DNA from: Amycolatopsis sp. WQ 127309
GTDB lineage: Bacteria > Actinomycetota > Actinomycetes > Mycobacteriales > Pseudonocardiaceae
NCBI RefSeq assembly: GCF_023023025.1
Contig: NZ_CP095481.1
Span: 3,596,001-3,660,000, forward strand
DNA: 64,000 nt
Reading direction: 5' to 3'
Every line of letters starts with the position of its first letter. Within the stretch, counting starts at the first letter, position 1. Under the pieces are notes generated by a model. That model saw only the letters and a program-made list of their open reading frames with translations. It was not told where the DNA came from and searched no databases. Shown one piece after another: positions 51,593-61,001 of this stretch. The translations under genes and the position numbers were made by a program.

Positions 51593-51636
51593 AGTTCGTG
51601 GTAAGAACTATGTATAGTCAGTTCGTAGCACGAACT
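51593..51636. promoter_or_regulatory. Two palindromic operators upstream of the LLM-MarR genes
   Basis: AGTTCGTGGTAAGAACT (51593-51609) and AGTTCGTAGCACGAACT (51620-51636) are 17-bp inverted repeats, the second exact outside its centre, 27 bp apart. A TATAGT -10-like box lies between (51613). They are likely sites for the MarR protein encoded by the second gene. Confidence 0.65.
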
Positions 51637-51653
51637 AACAACTGGGAGGAATC

Positions 51654-52547
51654 ATGGTGCTCTTCGGCATCGGCGGCTCGACGGCGGTGACGTCGGCGCG
51701 AAGCACCCTGCGGCAGGCCGTCCTGGCGGATCGGGGTGGGCTCGACCTGTTCAGCGTCTCCGATCACCCCTACAACGCCGACCGCCTCGACGCCTACGCC
51801 GAGATCGGCGTCGTTCTCGGGCGCACCGAACGGATCTCCGGGCTGGTCAGCGTGACCAACCTGCCGACGCGGCCCGCGCCGATGCTCGCCAGGGCCGTCA
51901 CCTCGCTGTCCGCGCTGAGCGGTGGGCGGCTCGTGCTCGGCATGGGCGTCGGCGGGCTCTGGGACGACATCGCGCGGCTCGGCGTGACCAAGCTCAGCCC
52001 GGGACAAGCCGTGCGCGCCTTCGAAGAGGGGATCCGGCTCGTCAAAGCGCTCGGCGGTGGCGGGGCACCGGTGACCTTCGACGGTGAGTTCTACCAGGTC
52101 ACCAACCTGACGCCGGCGGAGGAAGCGATCCCGCCGGTGTGGACCGGCTCGGTCGGGCCGAAGTCCCTCGCCGTCACCGGGCGGGTCGCCGACGGGTGGA
52201 TGCCCGGCCACGCCGCGGACTGGCTCAGCGAGCGCTACCGGACGTCGCGGCCGGTGATCGATCAGGCCGCGAAGGAAGCGGGCCGCGAGCCCGCGGACGT
52301 CGTCACCGTTTACAACTTCCCCGGGCGCATCACGGCCGAGCCGCTCACGAAGACCCGTGACGACGACGGCCGCTGGATCGGCGGTTCGCCGGCGCAGTGG
52401 GTCGAGGAGCTGACCGGTGCGGTGCTGGACCACGACGCGAAAGGCTTCGTGCTCTTCGGCCCGGGTGGTCGGCCGCCTGCCGACGACGACGTCGCGCGCT
52501 GGGCCGGGGAGATCGCGCCCGCCGTGCGCGAGGCGGTCGCGAAGTAG
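51654..52547 (+). CDS. LLM-class F420-dependent oxidoreductase
   Basis: This 297-residue luciferase-like TIM-barrel enzyme uses F420 or FMN to reduce or oxidise an unknown substrate. Characteristic segments are [20 protein letters not shown], then [20 protein letters not shown] and [20 protein letters not shown]. The ATG follows a GGGAGGAATC site. Two palindromes upstream and a MarR gene nine bases downstream make a self-contained oxidoreductase-regulator unit that could respond to phenolics or oxidants. Confidence 0.88.
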   Translation: MVLFGIGGSTAVTSARSTLRQAVLADRGGLDLFSVSDHPYNADRLDAYAEIGVVLGRTERISGLVSVTNLPTRPAPMLARAVTSLSALSGGRLVLGMGVGGLWDDIARLGVTKLSPGQAVRAFEEGIRLVKALGGGGAPVTFDGEFYQVTNLTPAEEAIPPVWTGSVGPKSLAVTGRVADGWMPGHAADWLSERYRTSRPVIDQAAKEAGREPADVVTVYNFPGRITAEPLTKTRDDDGRWIGGSPAQWVEELTGAVLDHDAKGFVLFGPGGRPPADDDVARWAGEIAPAVREAVAK

Positions 52548-52556
52548 GGTGGCCAG

Positions 52557-52997
52557 ATGGAGGCTCTCGGTGTGGTGGCCGGACTCGTGCGGTCGTCGTT
52601 CCTGGTGAACGCCGTCTACGCCGAGTCGGCGCGCGAGTACGGGCTCACCGTGCAGCAGGGGCAGTTGTTGTGCGTGCTGATGGCGCAGCCCTACGGCATG
52701 GGCGACCTCGGCGCGACGCTCGGCCTCGAGAAGTCCAGCCTCACCGGCCTCGTCGACCGCGCGGTCCGGCGCGGGCTCGTGCGCCGCGAGCCCGTCCCGG
52801 ACGACCGCCGCGCGGTGCAGGTGGTCCTGACCGGCGAAGGCCGCGAACTGGCGGCGGACTTCTACGCGTCGACGTGCCGCCGGGTCGAGGAGCTCGCGAG
52901 CGGTCTGCCGCCCGCCGAACGCGATCTGCTGGCGACGTTGCTGGGGCGCGTGGTCCAGGACAACGAGGTCCCGACGGTGTTCCTCGACGTGCGCTGA
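52557..52997 (+). CDS. MarR-family transcriptional regulator
   Basis: This 146-residue winged-helix dimer has a recognition part [20 protein letters not shown] and a wing [20 protein letters not shown]. The flanking helices form the dimer interface. It is encoded nine bases after the F420 oxidoreductase gene, and it probably represses both genes through the two palindromes at 51593-51636. No Cys in a redox-sensing position is obvious apart from the one in the [12 protein letters not shown] helix and one in STCRR, so a small ligand is as likely as oxidation. Confidence 0.9.
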   Translation: MEALGVVAGLVRSSFLVNAVYAESAREYGLTVQQGQLLCVLMAQPYGMGDLGATLGLEKSSLTGLVDRAVRRGLVRREPVPDDRRAVQVVLTGEGRELAADFYASTCRRVEELASGLPPAERDLLATLLGRVVQDNEVPTVFLDVR

Positions 52998-53137
52998 TCC
53001 CGACTTTCGTCGGGCCGTGGCGGGGGTACGTTGCCGGAAGTTCACCGGCCGGTCCGCCTGCCGCCGGGAGGACCTCTTCTCCGCTCGTCACCGTGATGTC
53101 ACCGATGCCGTCCAGGTCCCCATCGCCGAGGAGCACC

Positions 53138-54523
53138 ATGAAGCGCCTCATTCCGCTCGCTGTCGCCACGCTCGCCGCGGGTCTGCTGACCGCCGTTCCC
53201 GCGCACGCCGCCGTCACCCACCGGATCCTCTTCGACAACACCAAAGCCGAGACCGCCGGCAACGCCGACTGGATCGTCGGCACCTCGCAGCCCGACCCGG
53301 CCGGGCAGAACTCCTCGCCACAGAAGGAAAGCGACTGGACCGGCGCGCTCTCGGCGTGGGGCGTCGCACTGCAGAAGACCGGGCAGTACAGCCTGAAGAC
53401 GCTGCCCGCGGGCAACACGATCACCTACGGCACGTCGAACGCGCTGGACCTCAAGAACTTCGACGAATTCGTGCTGCCGGAACCGAACGTCGTCCTGAGC
53501 ACCGCCGAAAAGACGGCGATCATGAAGTTCGTGCAGAACGGCGGCGGCCTGTTCCTGATCTCCGACCACACCGGCAGCGACCGCAACAACGACGGCTGGG
53601 ACTCGCCGAAGATCATCAACGACCTGCTGACGAACAACGGCGTCGACAACACCGATCCGTTCGGCTTTTCGGTCGACCTCAAGAACGTCGCCAGCGATCA
53701 CCCGGTGGCCATCACCGATTCCTCGAACCCCGTGCTGAACGGCTCGTTCGGCGCGGTCAAGAAGAGCCTGATCGCCAACGGCACGACGTTCACCCTCAAG
53801 CCCGCCGACAACCCGAACGTCAAAGGTCTCACGTTCCTGAGCACGTCGTCTCCGGGCAACAGCAACGCTTTCTTCGTGACGAGCACCTTCGGCTCGGGCC
53901 GCGTCGCGATCTGGGGTGACAGCTCGACCATCGACGACGGCACCGGCCAGTCCGGCAACACGCTCTACAACGGCTGGAGCGACACCACGGCCGACAACGA
54001 CGCGCTCGGCCTCAACGCGACGGCGTGGCTGGCGGGCAGCGGCACGACCACGCCGCCGCCGACCGGCTGCACCGCCGGCCAGCTGCTGGTCAACCCGGGC
54101 TTCGAGTCGGGCAACACCGGCTGGACGGCGTCGGCGAGCGTCATCGGCCAGCACGCCTCCAACGCGCCCGCGCGCAGCGGCTCGTGGAACGCCTGGCTCG
54201 ACGGCTACGGCACCGCCCACACGGACACCCTGAGCCAGACCGTCACGCTGCCGACCGGCTGCTCGTCGTACACGTTCTCGTTCTGGCTCAGCATCAATAC
54301 CGCCGAAACGGGCACGACGGCGTACGACAAGCTGACCGTCAAGGCGGGCAGCACAACGCTGGCGACGTACAGCAACCTCAACGCGGCCAGTGGGTACCAG
54401 CAGCGGACCTTCTCGCTGTCCGCGTTCGCGGGTCAGTCCGTGACGCTCGCCTTCAGCGGCGTCGAGGGCTCGCAGCTGCAGACGTCGTTCATCGTGGACG
54501 ACACCGCGCTCAACGTCAGTTAG
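53138..54523 (+). CDS. Secreted protein with GATase-like domain and C-terminal jelly-roll
   Basis: The protein has 461 residues. A signal peptide ([20 protein letters not shown]) ends near PAHA. The N-terminal domain (to about residue 300) has strands and Gly turns such as [16 protein letters not shown] and [13 protein letters not shown], as in class I glutamine amidotransferase-like or ThuA/DUF4350-like extracellular proteins. After a TTTPPPTGC linker, the C-terminal part ([19 protein letters not shown] to [12 protein letters not shown]) is a carbohydrate-binding jelly-roll of the CBM4/9 or PKD-like type. A role in polysaccharide processing is likely but unproven. The ATG follows GAGGAG. Its stop overlaps accE. 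Confidence 0.72.
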   Translation: MKRLIPLAVATLAAGLLTAVPAHAAVTHRILFDNTKAETAGNADWIVGTSQPDPAGQNSSPQKESDWTGALSAWGVALQKTGQYSLKTLPAGNTITYGTSNALDLKNFDEFVLPEPNVVLSTAEKTAIMKFVQNGGGLFLISDHTGSDRNNDGWDSPKIINDLLTNNGVDNTDPFGFSVDLKNVASDHPVAITDSSNPVLNGSFGAVKKSLIANGTTFTLKPADNPNVKGLTFLSTSSPGNSNAFFVTSTFGSGRVAIWGDSSTIDDGTGQSGNTLYNGWSDTTADNDALGLNATAWLAGSGTTTPPPTGCTAGQLLVNPGFESGNTGWTASASVIGQHASNAPARSGSWNAWLDGYGTAHTDTLSQTVTLPTGCSSYTFSFWLSINTAETGTTAYDKLTVKAGSTTLATYSNLNAASGYQQRTFSLSAFAGQSVTLAFSGVEGSQLQTSFIVDDTALNVS

Positions 54524-54758
54524 GCAGACCCGAGGCGCGCCAAGCGCCTTCGCCGGGGTGGTGCGGCCGACGCAGCGAAGTCGCGTGGTCGCCCCACCAC
54601 GACGTCCGCGGCGTCGGCTTCCCGGGACCCCGGGCGGCCGACGCCGCGGCGACGACCGCCGTCAGCGCCGCCAGCTCGGCGTCGCTCGGGTTGCCCCGGA
54701 CCACGCGCAGCAGGGGCCGCACCTCGTCGTTCACGGAGTCGTTCACCGAGTCGCTCAC
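54516..54758 (-). CDS. accE: Acyl-CoA carboxylase epsilon subunit
   Basis: The protein has 80 residues. The conserved part ([20 protein letters not shown]) matches actinobacterial AccE, a small subunit that strengthens the AccA3-AccD5 complex. The N-terminus has a tandem SVND repeat ([10 protein letters not shown]) that reflects a short DNA repeat. The GTG start overlaps the accD5 stop by four bases. The 3' end overlaps the end of the secreted-protein gene by eight bases. Confidence 0.88.
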   Translation of the reverse strand: MSDSVNDSVNDEVRPLLRVVRGNPSDAELAALTAVVAAASAARGPGKPTPRTSWWGDHATSLRRPHHPGEGAWRASGLPN

Positions 54759-56392
54759 AGCGGGATGTTCCCGTGCTTCTTGGGCGGCAGCGACTCGCGT
54801 TTGTTGCGCAGCAACGACAACGCCCGCGCGACGTGCCCGCGCGTGTGCGCCGGCACGATCACCGAGTCGACGTAACCCCGCTCGGCCGCCGCGTACGGGT
54901 TGAGCAGCGTGTCCTCGTACTCCTGGAGCAGCTCGGCGCGCAGCTCGTCGACGTCCTTGCCCTCGTTCGCCGCGTTGGCCAGCGTCTTGCGGTGCACGAT
55001 GTTCACCGCGCCCTGCCCGCCCATCACCGCGACCTGCGCGGTCGGCCAGGCGAGGTTGATGTCGGCGCCGAGGTGCTTGGAGCCCATGACGTCGTACGCG
55101 CCGCCGAACGCCTTGCGCGTGATGATCGTGACCAGCGGGACCGTGGCCTCCGCGTAGGCGTAGATCAGCTTCGCGCCGCGGCGGATGATGCCGTTCCACT
55201 CCTGCTCGGTGCCCGGCAGGAAACCCGGGACGTCGACGAAGGTGAGCACCGGGATGTTGAACGCGTCGCAGGTGCGGACGAACCGCGCGGCCTTCTCGGA
55301 CGCGTCGATGTCGAGGCAGCCGGCGAACTGCGTCGGCTGGTTCGCCACGACGCCGATGCTCTGGCCGTCGACGCGGCCGAAGCCGACGATGATGTTCGGC
55401 GCGAACAGCTCGTGGACCTCGAGGAACTCGCCGTCGTCGACGACGCGGTTGATCACCTCGTGCATGTCGTACGGCGTGTTCGGCGAGTCCGGGATGAGCG
55501 TGTCGAGCTCGCGATCGGCGTCCGTGACGTCTTCGAAGAACCCTGCCGGCGCATCCGACGGCTCGAAGACGGGCGCGTCCGAGAGGTTGTTCTGCGGCAG
55601 GTAGGAGAGCAGTTCCTTGACGTAGGCGATGGCGTCCTCGTCGTCGGAACCGAGGTAGTGCGCGACGCCCGACTTCGTGTTGTGGGTGCGGCCGCCGCCG
55701 AGCTCCTCGAAGGTGACGTCCTCGCCGGTGACCGTCTTGACGACGTCCGGGCCGGTGATGAACATCTGCGACGTCTCGTCGACCATCACGACGAAGTCGG
55801 TCAGCGCGGGGGAGTAGACGTGCCCGCCCGCGTTCGCGCCCATGATCAGCGAGATCTGCGGGATGACGCCGGAGGCCTGCACGTTGCGGCGGAAGATCTC
55901 GCCGTAGAGGCCGAGCGAGACGACGCCCTCCTGGATGCGCGCGCCGCCGCCCTCGTTGATGCCGACGATCGGGCGGCCGGTCTTGATCGCCAGGTCCATC
56001 ACCTTGACGATCTTCTCGCCGTACACCTCGCCGAGACTGCCGCCGAAGATCGTCACGTCCTGGCTGAACACGCACACCGGACGGCCGTCGACGGTCCCGT
56101 AACCGGTGACGACGCCGTCGCCGTACGGCCGGTTCTTCTCCTGGCCGAAGTTGGTCGAGCGGTGCCGGGCCAGCTCGTCGAGCTCCACGAACGAGTTCTC
56201 GTCCAGTAGCAGCTCGATCCGCTCGCGGGCGGTTTTCTTGCCCTTGGCGTGCTGCTTCTCCACCGCGCGGGCCGAGCCCGCGTGCACCGCCTCGTCGTAC
56301 CGGCGGTACAGGTCGGCCAGCTTCCCGGCCGTGGTGTGGATGTCCGGTTCATCCTCGGGCGGCGTCCCGAGCGGCTCCGTCGCACTGCTCAT
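54755..56392 (-). CDS. accD5: Acyl-CoA carboxylase beta subunit (propionyl-CoA type)
   Basis: This 545-residue carboxyltransferase moves CO2 from carboxybiotin to acyl-CoA, chiefly propionyl-CoA to give methylmalonyl-CoA. Motifs include [20 protein letters not shown], then [40 protein letters not shown] and [17 protein letters not shown], which form the acyl-CoA and biotin oxyanion holes. The length is normal. It pairs with AccE and with AccA3 encoded at 41682-43475, and its product is the substrate of the mutase at 18434-22434. Confidence 0.95.
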   Translation of the reverse strand: MSSATEPLGTPPEDEPDIHTTAGKLADLYRRYDEAVHAGSARAVEKQHAKGKKTARERIELLLDENSFVELDELARHRSTNFGQEKNRPYGDGVVTGYGTVDGRPVCVFSQDVTIFGGSLGEVYGEKIVKVMDLAIKTGRPIVGINEGGGARIQEGVVSLGLYGEIFRRNVQASGVIPQISLIMGANAGGHVYSPALTDFVVMVDETSQMFITGPDVVKTVTGEDVTFEELGGGRTHNTKSGVAHYLGSDDEDAIAYVKELLSYLPQNNLSDAPVFEPSDAPAGFFEDVTDADRELDTLIPDSPNTPYDMHEVINRVVDDGEFLEVHELFAPNIIVGFGRVDGQSIGVVANQPTQFAGCLDIDASEKAARFVRTCDAFNIPVLTFVDVPGFLPGTEQEWNGIIRRGAKLIYAYAEATVPLVTIITRKAFGGAYDVMGSKHLGADINLAWPTAQVAVMGGQGAVNIVHRKTLANAANEGKDVDELRAELLQEYEDTLLNPYAAAERGYVDSVIVPAHTRGHVARALSLLRNKRESLPPKKHGNIPL

Positions 56393-56447
56393 GCCACGGG
56401 AGCTTAGCTACTTGCCGGTCACTTCGCGTGTGGCGTAGGCAACGTCC

Positions 56448-56663
56448 ATGACCTTCCCGCTGATCCGGCTCCTGGGCCCCGCCGACCTGCCTGCCTGCGC
56501 CGACCTGGCCGCGGCCGTCGTCCTGGAGTCGTTCGATCGTGTGGCGTCGATCTCGACGGTGCTGGTCGCGCCCCGGTCCGAGCGGCGCGGCCTGGGCCGG
56601 GCGATCACCCGGCACCCCGGCTGGTCCTCGACGGCCGGCCGCTCCCCGGCGACCCCGCGATGA
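56448..56663 (+). pseudogene. Remnant of a GNAT acetyltransferase
   Basis: The 71-codon frame starts MTFPLIRLLGPADLPACADLA like a GNAT protein. It then carries VASISTVLVAPRSERRGLGR, the acetyl-CoA-binding motif, only about 40 residues later, and ends shortly after in unrelated sequence. The central strands are missing and the C-terminal half is lost. It lies in the region between accD5 and a flavin monooxygenase. Decay is an inference from length. Confidence 0.55.
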
Positions 56664-56696
56664 GGTTCGCCCCGTTCACCCGGGCGGTGGGCTGAC

Positions 56697-57899
56697 CTAC
56701 GCGGTGGCCGGGATCGGGTACTCCGGCAGCGTGATCGCCTCGGCCGGCGGCGTCATGAACTTGCCCGCCACGCCCGAGACCCGGCCGAGCAGCGGCGACG
56801 ACGCCACGCGCACGGCGGTCCGGAACGCGGCGAGCTGCAGGCGGCTGCGCGGGTGGGCGATCTGCGGCGCCCCCGGCGGGAGCTGCTGCGCCTTCGCCAC
56901 CAGCGGCCGCAGCACCTGTTCGTAGCGGGTGAAGGCGTCGCGCGGATCGTCGTGGCCGGCGAGCTCCCCGGCCAGGACGTACGCGCCGGCCAGCGCCAGG
57001 GTGGTGCCCATGCCGCTGACCGGAGACGCGCAGTAGGCGGCGTCGCCGAGCAGCGCGATCCGGCCGCGGCTCCACTTGGCCAGCTTCGCCTGGCCGATGT
57101 CCTCGAAGTACAGCGAGCCGTTGTCCAGTTCGGCGAGTACCCGCGGGGCCGCCCAGCCGACGTCGGCGAAGGTCGCCCGCAGGACCGCGGCGACGTCGTC
57201 GTGGCCGAGCGGGTCCAGGCCGCGGACGTCGGAGGTGAAGCTCAGCGACGCCTGGGTGGTGCCGAGGTTGTCCGGGCGCAGCGACAGCATTCGCCCGTGC
57301 CCGCAGGGCAGCACGCGCCACCGGTCGGTGTCGTCGCCGGTGCGCGGGATCGCGAGGAAAGCGTTGTAGAGGCCCAGTTCGTGGATCCGCGCGTCGGGCA
57401 TGACCAGCGCCCGGCTGCGCGAGCGGAGGCCTTCGGCGAGGACGACGGCGTCGAACCGGCGGCGCGAACCCCGCTGGAACTCGACGTCGACGCCGGCGCC
57501 GTCGTCGTGCAGGGCGGTGATCTGGTCGCCGAAGACGTACTCGGCGTCGTCCTTGGAGTGGGTGTAGAGGATCTTGGCGAACTGGCCGCGCAGGATCTCC
57601 AGCTCGGCCGTGCCGCCGGAGGTGTCGTCGGTGCCGCCCGCGAAGGCGGCGATCGCGCGGCCGTGCTCGTCGACGAAGTCCGTGCCGGTCTCCCCGGTGT
57701 GGGCGGCGCGGACGGCGTCCTCCAGGCCCATCCGGCGGATGACCTGGCGCCCGACCCCGCGGACGTCGATGTTCTGGCCCTGCTCGCGCACGTGGTCGAA
57801 GCGCTCGACGACGGTCACCGCCCAGCCCGCCTTCGCGAGCCAGTGGGCGAGGGTGGGCCCGGCGATACTGGCCCCGGAAATCAGGATGCTGCGACTCAA
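56697..57899 (-). CDS. FAD-dependent monooxygenase, TCS-linked
   Basis: This 400-residue class A flavoprotein monooxygenase has the FAD motif ILISGASIAGPTLAHWLAKA, the DG-like motif in DAVVLAEGLRSRSRALV and the second FAD motif RIALLGDAAYCASPVSGMGT. The start is TTG 57899, decided by a GGGAGG site six bases upstream; the earlier GTG would include non-family residues. It follows the response regulator gene by 29 bp on the same strand, making it the likely last gene of a MarR-AHSA1-kinase-regulator-monooxygenase run. The substrate is unknown, perhaps an aromatic or antibiotic. Confidence 0.87.
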   Translation of the reverse strand: MSRSILISGASIAGPTLAHWLAKAGWAVTVVERFDHVREQGQNIDVRGVGRQVIRRMGLEDAVRAAHTGETGTDFVDEHGRAIAAFAGGTDDTSGGTAELEILRGQFAKILYTHSKDDAEYVFGDQITALHDDGAGVDVEFQRGSRRRFDAVVLAEGLRSRSRALVMPDARIHELGLYNAFLAIPRTGDDTDRWRVLPCGHGRMLSLRPDNLGTTQASLSFTSDVRGLDPLGHDDVAAVLRATFADVGWAAPRVLAELDNGSLYFEDIGQAKLAKWSRGRIALLGDAAYCASPVSGMGTTLALAGAYVLAGELAGHDDPRDAFTRYEQVLRPLVAKAQQLPPGAPQIAHPRSRLQLAAFRTAVRVASSPLLGRVSGVAGKFMTPPAEAITLPEYPIPATA

Positions 57900-57928
57900 G
57901 GTGTACCTCCCTCGACCCACCGTAGCCG

Positions 57929-58570
57929 TCAGGCGGTGCGGACGAGCCCCGACTCGTAGGCCGCGATCACCAGCTGGGCCCGGTCCCGCGCCGCGAGCTT
58001 GTGCAGCAGCCGGCCGATGTGGGTCTTCACCGTCGCGATGCCCAGGTGCAGCCGCGCGGCGATCTCGTCGTTCGACAGGCCGCGCGCGATCAGCGTCAGG
58101 ACCTCCTGCTCGCGGGCCGTCACGCCGTCCAGCCGCGTCACCGGACCCGACGGCAGCCGCGCGAACTCCGCCACCAGCCGGCGGGTCACCGACGGCGCCA
58201 GCAGCGCGTCGCCGCCGGCGATGATCCCGATCGCCGCCAGCAGGTCCGCCGGGCGCGTGTCCTTGAGCAGGAAGCCGCTGGCGCCCGCGCGCAGGGCCGC
58301 GTAGACGTACTCGTCGAGGTCGAACGTCGTCAGCATCAGCACCCGCACCTCGGTTTCCGCGCAGATGCGGCGGGTCGCCTCGATGCCGTCCATCTCCGGC
58401 ATCCGGACGTCCATCAGCACGACGTCCGGCTTTTCGTACCGGGCCAGGGCCACCGCCTCGACGCCGTCGGACGCCTCGCCGACCACCGTCAGCCCGGGCG
58501 CGCTGTCGACGAGAACGCGGAAACTGCCGCGCAGCAACGCCTGGTCGTCGGCGATGAGGACGCGGGTCAC
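57929..58570 (-). CDS. NarL/LuxR-family response regulator
   Basis: The protein has 213 residues. The receiver has an acidic pocket at ADDQ, phospho-acceptor Asp54 in VLMDVRMPEM, LTTFD and LLKDTRPADLL. The LuxR HTH is VTAREQEVLTLIARGLSNDE, then GIATVKTHIGRLLHKL. The GTG start overlaps the kinase stop by four bases (GTGA at 58567-58570). A flavin monooxygenase gene follows 29 bp downstream. Confidence 0.93.
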   Translation of the reverse strand: MTRVLIADDQALLRGSFRVLVDSAPGLTVVGEASDGVEAVALARYEKPDVVLMDVRMPEMDGIEATRRICAETEVRVLMLTTFDLDEYVYAALRAGASGFLLKDTRPADLLAAIGIIAGGDALLAPSVTRRLVAEFARLPSGPVTRLDGVTAREQEVLTLIARGLSNDEIAARLHLGIATVKTHIGRLLHKLAARDRAQLVIAAYESGLVRTA

Positions 58571-59658
58571 CGGGCCACGGCCGGTTCGTAGGGCAGGCGC
58601 GCGAAAACGCGGAAGCCGCGCTCGCCGGGACCGGCGCTGAACTCGCCGCCGTAGACGGCCACGCGCTCGCGCATCCCGATCAGGCCGTGGCCGGGTTCCG
58701 CGGTGCCGCCGCGGCCGTCGTCGCGGACTTCGATGCGTACCTCGCCGTCCTCACCGGTGACGCGGATCCGGCACGTCGTCGCGCCCGCGTGCTTGACGAC
58801 GTTGGTCAGCGCCTCCTGCACGATCCGGTACACCGACTGCCCGACGCCGTTCGGCAGCTCGTCGAGGCCCTCGACGACCAGGTCGACGGCCGGGCCCGCC
58901 TGCTCGGCGCGGCCGGCGAGCGCGCGCAGGTCGGCGAGCGTCGGGGCGGGGGCCAGCGCCGGGACGCCGGTGCCGTCGCGCAGCACACCGAGCATCCGCC
59001 GCAGCTCGGCGAGACTCTCGCGGCTGGTCTCTTCGATGACGCGCAAGGCTTCCCGCGCTTCGCCGGGCTGGTCGAGGGCGACGTGGTTGCCGACGGCCGC
59101 CTTCACCGCGATCAGGCTCATGCTGTGCGCGACGACGTCGTGCATCTCGCGCGCGATCCGCAGCCGTTCCGCCGAAACCGCCTGCTCCCGTTCGCTGACG
59201 GCGTGTTCCCGGCGGGCGCGCACGGTGAGGCCGAACGCGTACCCGGCGATCAGCGCCCCCGCGCCGATGTTCACCGCCTGCGACACGCTCGGCGTCGGCA
59301 GCGCGAACGGGAGCCCGCCGACCACGGCCAGCCCGGCCACGAATCCGATGCGGACGATCCGGTTGTCCAGCCGGATCACGACGATGTAGAGCGCGCACGC
59401 CGCACCCACGACGGCGATCCCGAGCACCGGCCCGCCGATCGGGACGGCCGCCGCCGTCAGCACCAGGGAGCCGCCGTAGGTGACCCGCGGCCACCACCGG
59501 CGCGTGACGATCGGGACCACGCTGGAGACGAGGATCGTCCAGCCGAGCCAGGCGGGCAGCCAAGCCGGCAGCGCCCACGCCCCGGCGGCGAGGTTGCCGC
59601 CGGCGCCGAGCCCCAGCAGGACCGCCGCCAGGACGTCCAAGACCGTCCGAAATCGCAT
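58567..59658 (-). CDS. NarL-type sensor histidine kinase
   Basis: This 363-residue kinase has about five membrane helices in the first 145 residues and little extracellular sequence. The HisKA_3 motif RLRIAREMHDVVAHSMSLIA bears the phospho-acceptor His. The ATPase domain includes YRIVQEALTNVVKHAGATTC and then VRDDGRGGTAEPGHGLIGMR. The ATG at 59658 opens right at the first helix (RFRTVLDVLAAVLLGLGAGG); the longer open frame upstream is a shadow of the neighbour. It lies 34 bp from the AHSA1 gene on the same strand. Confidence 0.92.
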   Translation of the reverse strand: MRFRTVLDVLAAVLLGLGAGGNLAAGAWALPAWLPAWLGWTILVSSVVPIVTRRWWPRVTYGGSLVLTAAAVPIGGPVLGIAVVGAACALYIVVIRLDNRIVRIGFVAGLAVVGGLPFALPTPSVSQAVNIGAGALIAGYAFGLTVRARREHAVSEREQAVSAERLRIAREMHDVVAHSMSLIAVKAAVGNHVALDQPGEAREALRVIEETSRESLAELRRMLGVLRDGTGVPALAPAPTLADLRALAGRAEQAGPAVDLVVEGLDELPNGVGQSVYRIVQEALTNVVKHAGATTCRIRVTGEDGEVRIEVRDDGRGGTAEPGHGLIGMRERVAVYGGEFSAGPGERGFRVFARLPYEPAVAR

Positions 59659-59692
59659 GAACCGACGGTAATGCGGCCGCCCGTGCCGCGCG

Positions 59693-60484
59693 TCAACCCT
59701 GAGTCGGACGCTCCGCGTAGTGCTTGCGCACGGCCTCGACGCGCTCGGCCGGCCAGTCCGGCAGCTCGACGCCGTGGGTGGCGGCGAACAGCTTGTCGAG
59801 CTGCTCGTGCCGCCGGGCCAGCTGCGCGGCGACGTCGGTTTCGGGGGCCTCCGTGAACTCGACGCGGGTGCCTTCGAGCGGGTCGTGGACGACGTGCCAG
59901 CCGGGCTCGCCGGGCAGCAGCGCGCGGACCTCGTCGACGGGCTTCCAGACGAGGTCGCGGCGGAAGCGGATCGTGCCGTCTTCGAGGACCTCGCCGTCGC
60001 CGAGGCCGAAGTCGTCCACATAGGACGCCATCGGGGCGTGCCAGTCCGCCGGCGGCTCGTGCTTCTCACCGGCGAGGCGGGCTTCGAGGGTGTCGAGGCA
60101 GACGTCCCAGCCCGCGGCCGTGCGGCCCGCGGCGAGCTTCGCGATCGCCGGGTCGCCGCGGCCGAAGGTGTGCGTGAACTCCAGGAGGCTGCCGTCGCCG
60201 TCCGGGGAGATCAGCCAGCGCAGGGTGTCGTCGTTCCAGGTGAAGGTGAACTCGCGCGGCGGGTCGACGGTGCGGACCTGGCCCGTGGTGACGTCGTCCG
60301 CGCTCGGGAAGGTGAACCGGATCGCGCCGCCGTCGCGCAGGTCGACGTCGACGGCGACCGGGAACCAGTGCGCCAGCTCGGCCGGGTCGGTGATGGCGTG
60401 CCAGACCTTTTCCGGCGCGTGCTCCAGGCGGCGTTCCAGCCGGAGCGCGGGGCGGTCGTCGACGGTCTGCAGCTTCGCGGGCAC
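59693..60484 (-). CDS. SRPBCC/AHSA1-domain protein
   Basis: The protein has 263 residues. The first 150 form a START-like AHSA1 domain (ERRLEHAPEKVWHAITDPAE, EFTFTWNDDTLRWLISPDGD, AAGWDVCLDTLEARLAGE), a hydrophobic ligand-binding cup. A second region of about 100 residues continues from DDFGLGDGEVLEDGTIRF. No ligand is known. A GTG at 60484 follows AGGAGGAC, which decides the start. Its own promoter (60515-60544) overlaps the end of the MarR gene, so it can be expressed separately. Confidence 0.85.
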   Translation of the reverse strand: MPAKLQTVDDRPALRLERRLEHAPEKVWHAITDPAELAHWFPVAVDVDLRDGGAIRFTFPSADDVTTGQVRTVDPPREFTFTWNDDTLRWLISPDGDGSLLEFTHTFGRGDPAIAKLAAGRTAAGWDVCLDTLEARLAGEKHEPPADWHAPMASYVDDFGLGDGEVLEDGTIRFRRDLVWKPVDEVRALLPGEPGWHVVHDPLEGTRVEFTEAPETDVAAQLARRHEQLDKLFAATHGVELPDWPAERVEAVRKHYAERPTQG

Positions 60485-60514
60485 GGCGTCCTCCTGGTAG
60501 GTTGCCTGTGCCGG

Positions 60515-60544
60515 TATATAACCACTGCGGAATATGAGGGTCAA
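60515..60544 (-). promoter_or_regulatory. Promoter of the AHSA1 gene
   Basis: On the minus strand TTGACC (60539-60544) is followed after 17-18 bp by TTATAT/TATATA (60515-60521). The expected transcript would start about 25 bases before the GTG at 60484. This is one of the clearest sigma-70-type promoters in the window. Confidence 0.65.
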
Positions 60545-60957
60545 GCGCCGCGGACGGCAGAGACCGCCGTGGCCAGCTCCGGGTCGCTCGCGGCCTTGTC
60601 GAGCGCGGTGCGCAGGACGTCGCCGTAGGTCGGCTCGGTCTCAGCGTGGCGCTTGCGGCCGGCGTCGGTGATCACCGAGTAGACGCCGCGGCGGTCGTCT
60701 TCGCACAGGTCTCGGACGGTCAGTCCGGCGTCTTCGAGGCGCGCGCACATCCGGCTGACCGAGCTCTGGTTGAGCCCGATCGCCTCGGCGAGCTCCTGCA
60801 TCCGCAGCTCGCCCTTCGGGCTCGTGGCCAGCTTGCCGAGCGCGCGGTACTCGGACAGGCCGAGCCCGTGGCGGCGGTGCAGCGCCTTGCCCAGCTCCTG
60901 CTCGATGCGGGCGTGCAGCACCAGAACCCGGCTCCAGGCCTGTTCGTCGACGGTCAT
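60541..60957 (-). CDS. MarR-family transcriptional regulator
   Basis: The protein has 138 residues. HTH: MQELAEAIGLNQSSVSRMCA; wing: DLCEDDRRGVYSVITDAGRK. Dimer helices flank the domain. An ATG at 60957 with an AGGAGGT site is preferred to the longer frame. It is divergent from an FMN reductase gene 80 bp away, whose promoter it probably controls, and lies upstream of the AHSA1 gene. The Cys residues in SRMCARL and VRDLCEDD could be redox-sensitive, which would fit a reductase target. Confidence 0.9.
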   Translation of the reverse strand: MTVDEQAWSRVLVLHARIEQELGKALHRRHGLGLSEYRALGKLATSPKGELRMQELAEAIGLNQSSVSRMCARLEDAGLTVRDLCEDDRRGVYSVITDAGRKRHAETEPTYGDVLRTALDKAASDPELATAVSAVRGA

Positions 60958-61001
60958 CTCGCGACCTCCTCTTGACTTCAGGATACCTGTAGGGACACTC
61001 T

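Noticed and set aside
52397..53137. N-terminal extension of the secreted protein frame over the MarR gene
   Set aside because: The signal peptide starts at ATG 53138 with a GAGGAG site; the upstream part is out-of-frame MarR DNA.
58751..59578. Frames opposite and within the second NarL-type kinase
   Set aside because: Composition is random Arg/Ala/Gly, while the kinase frame has all expected motifs.
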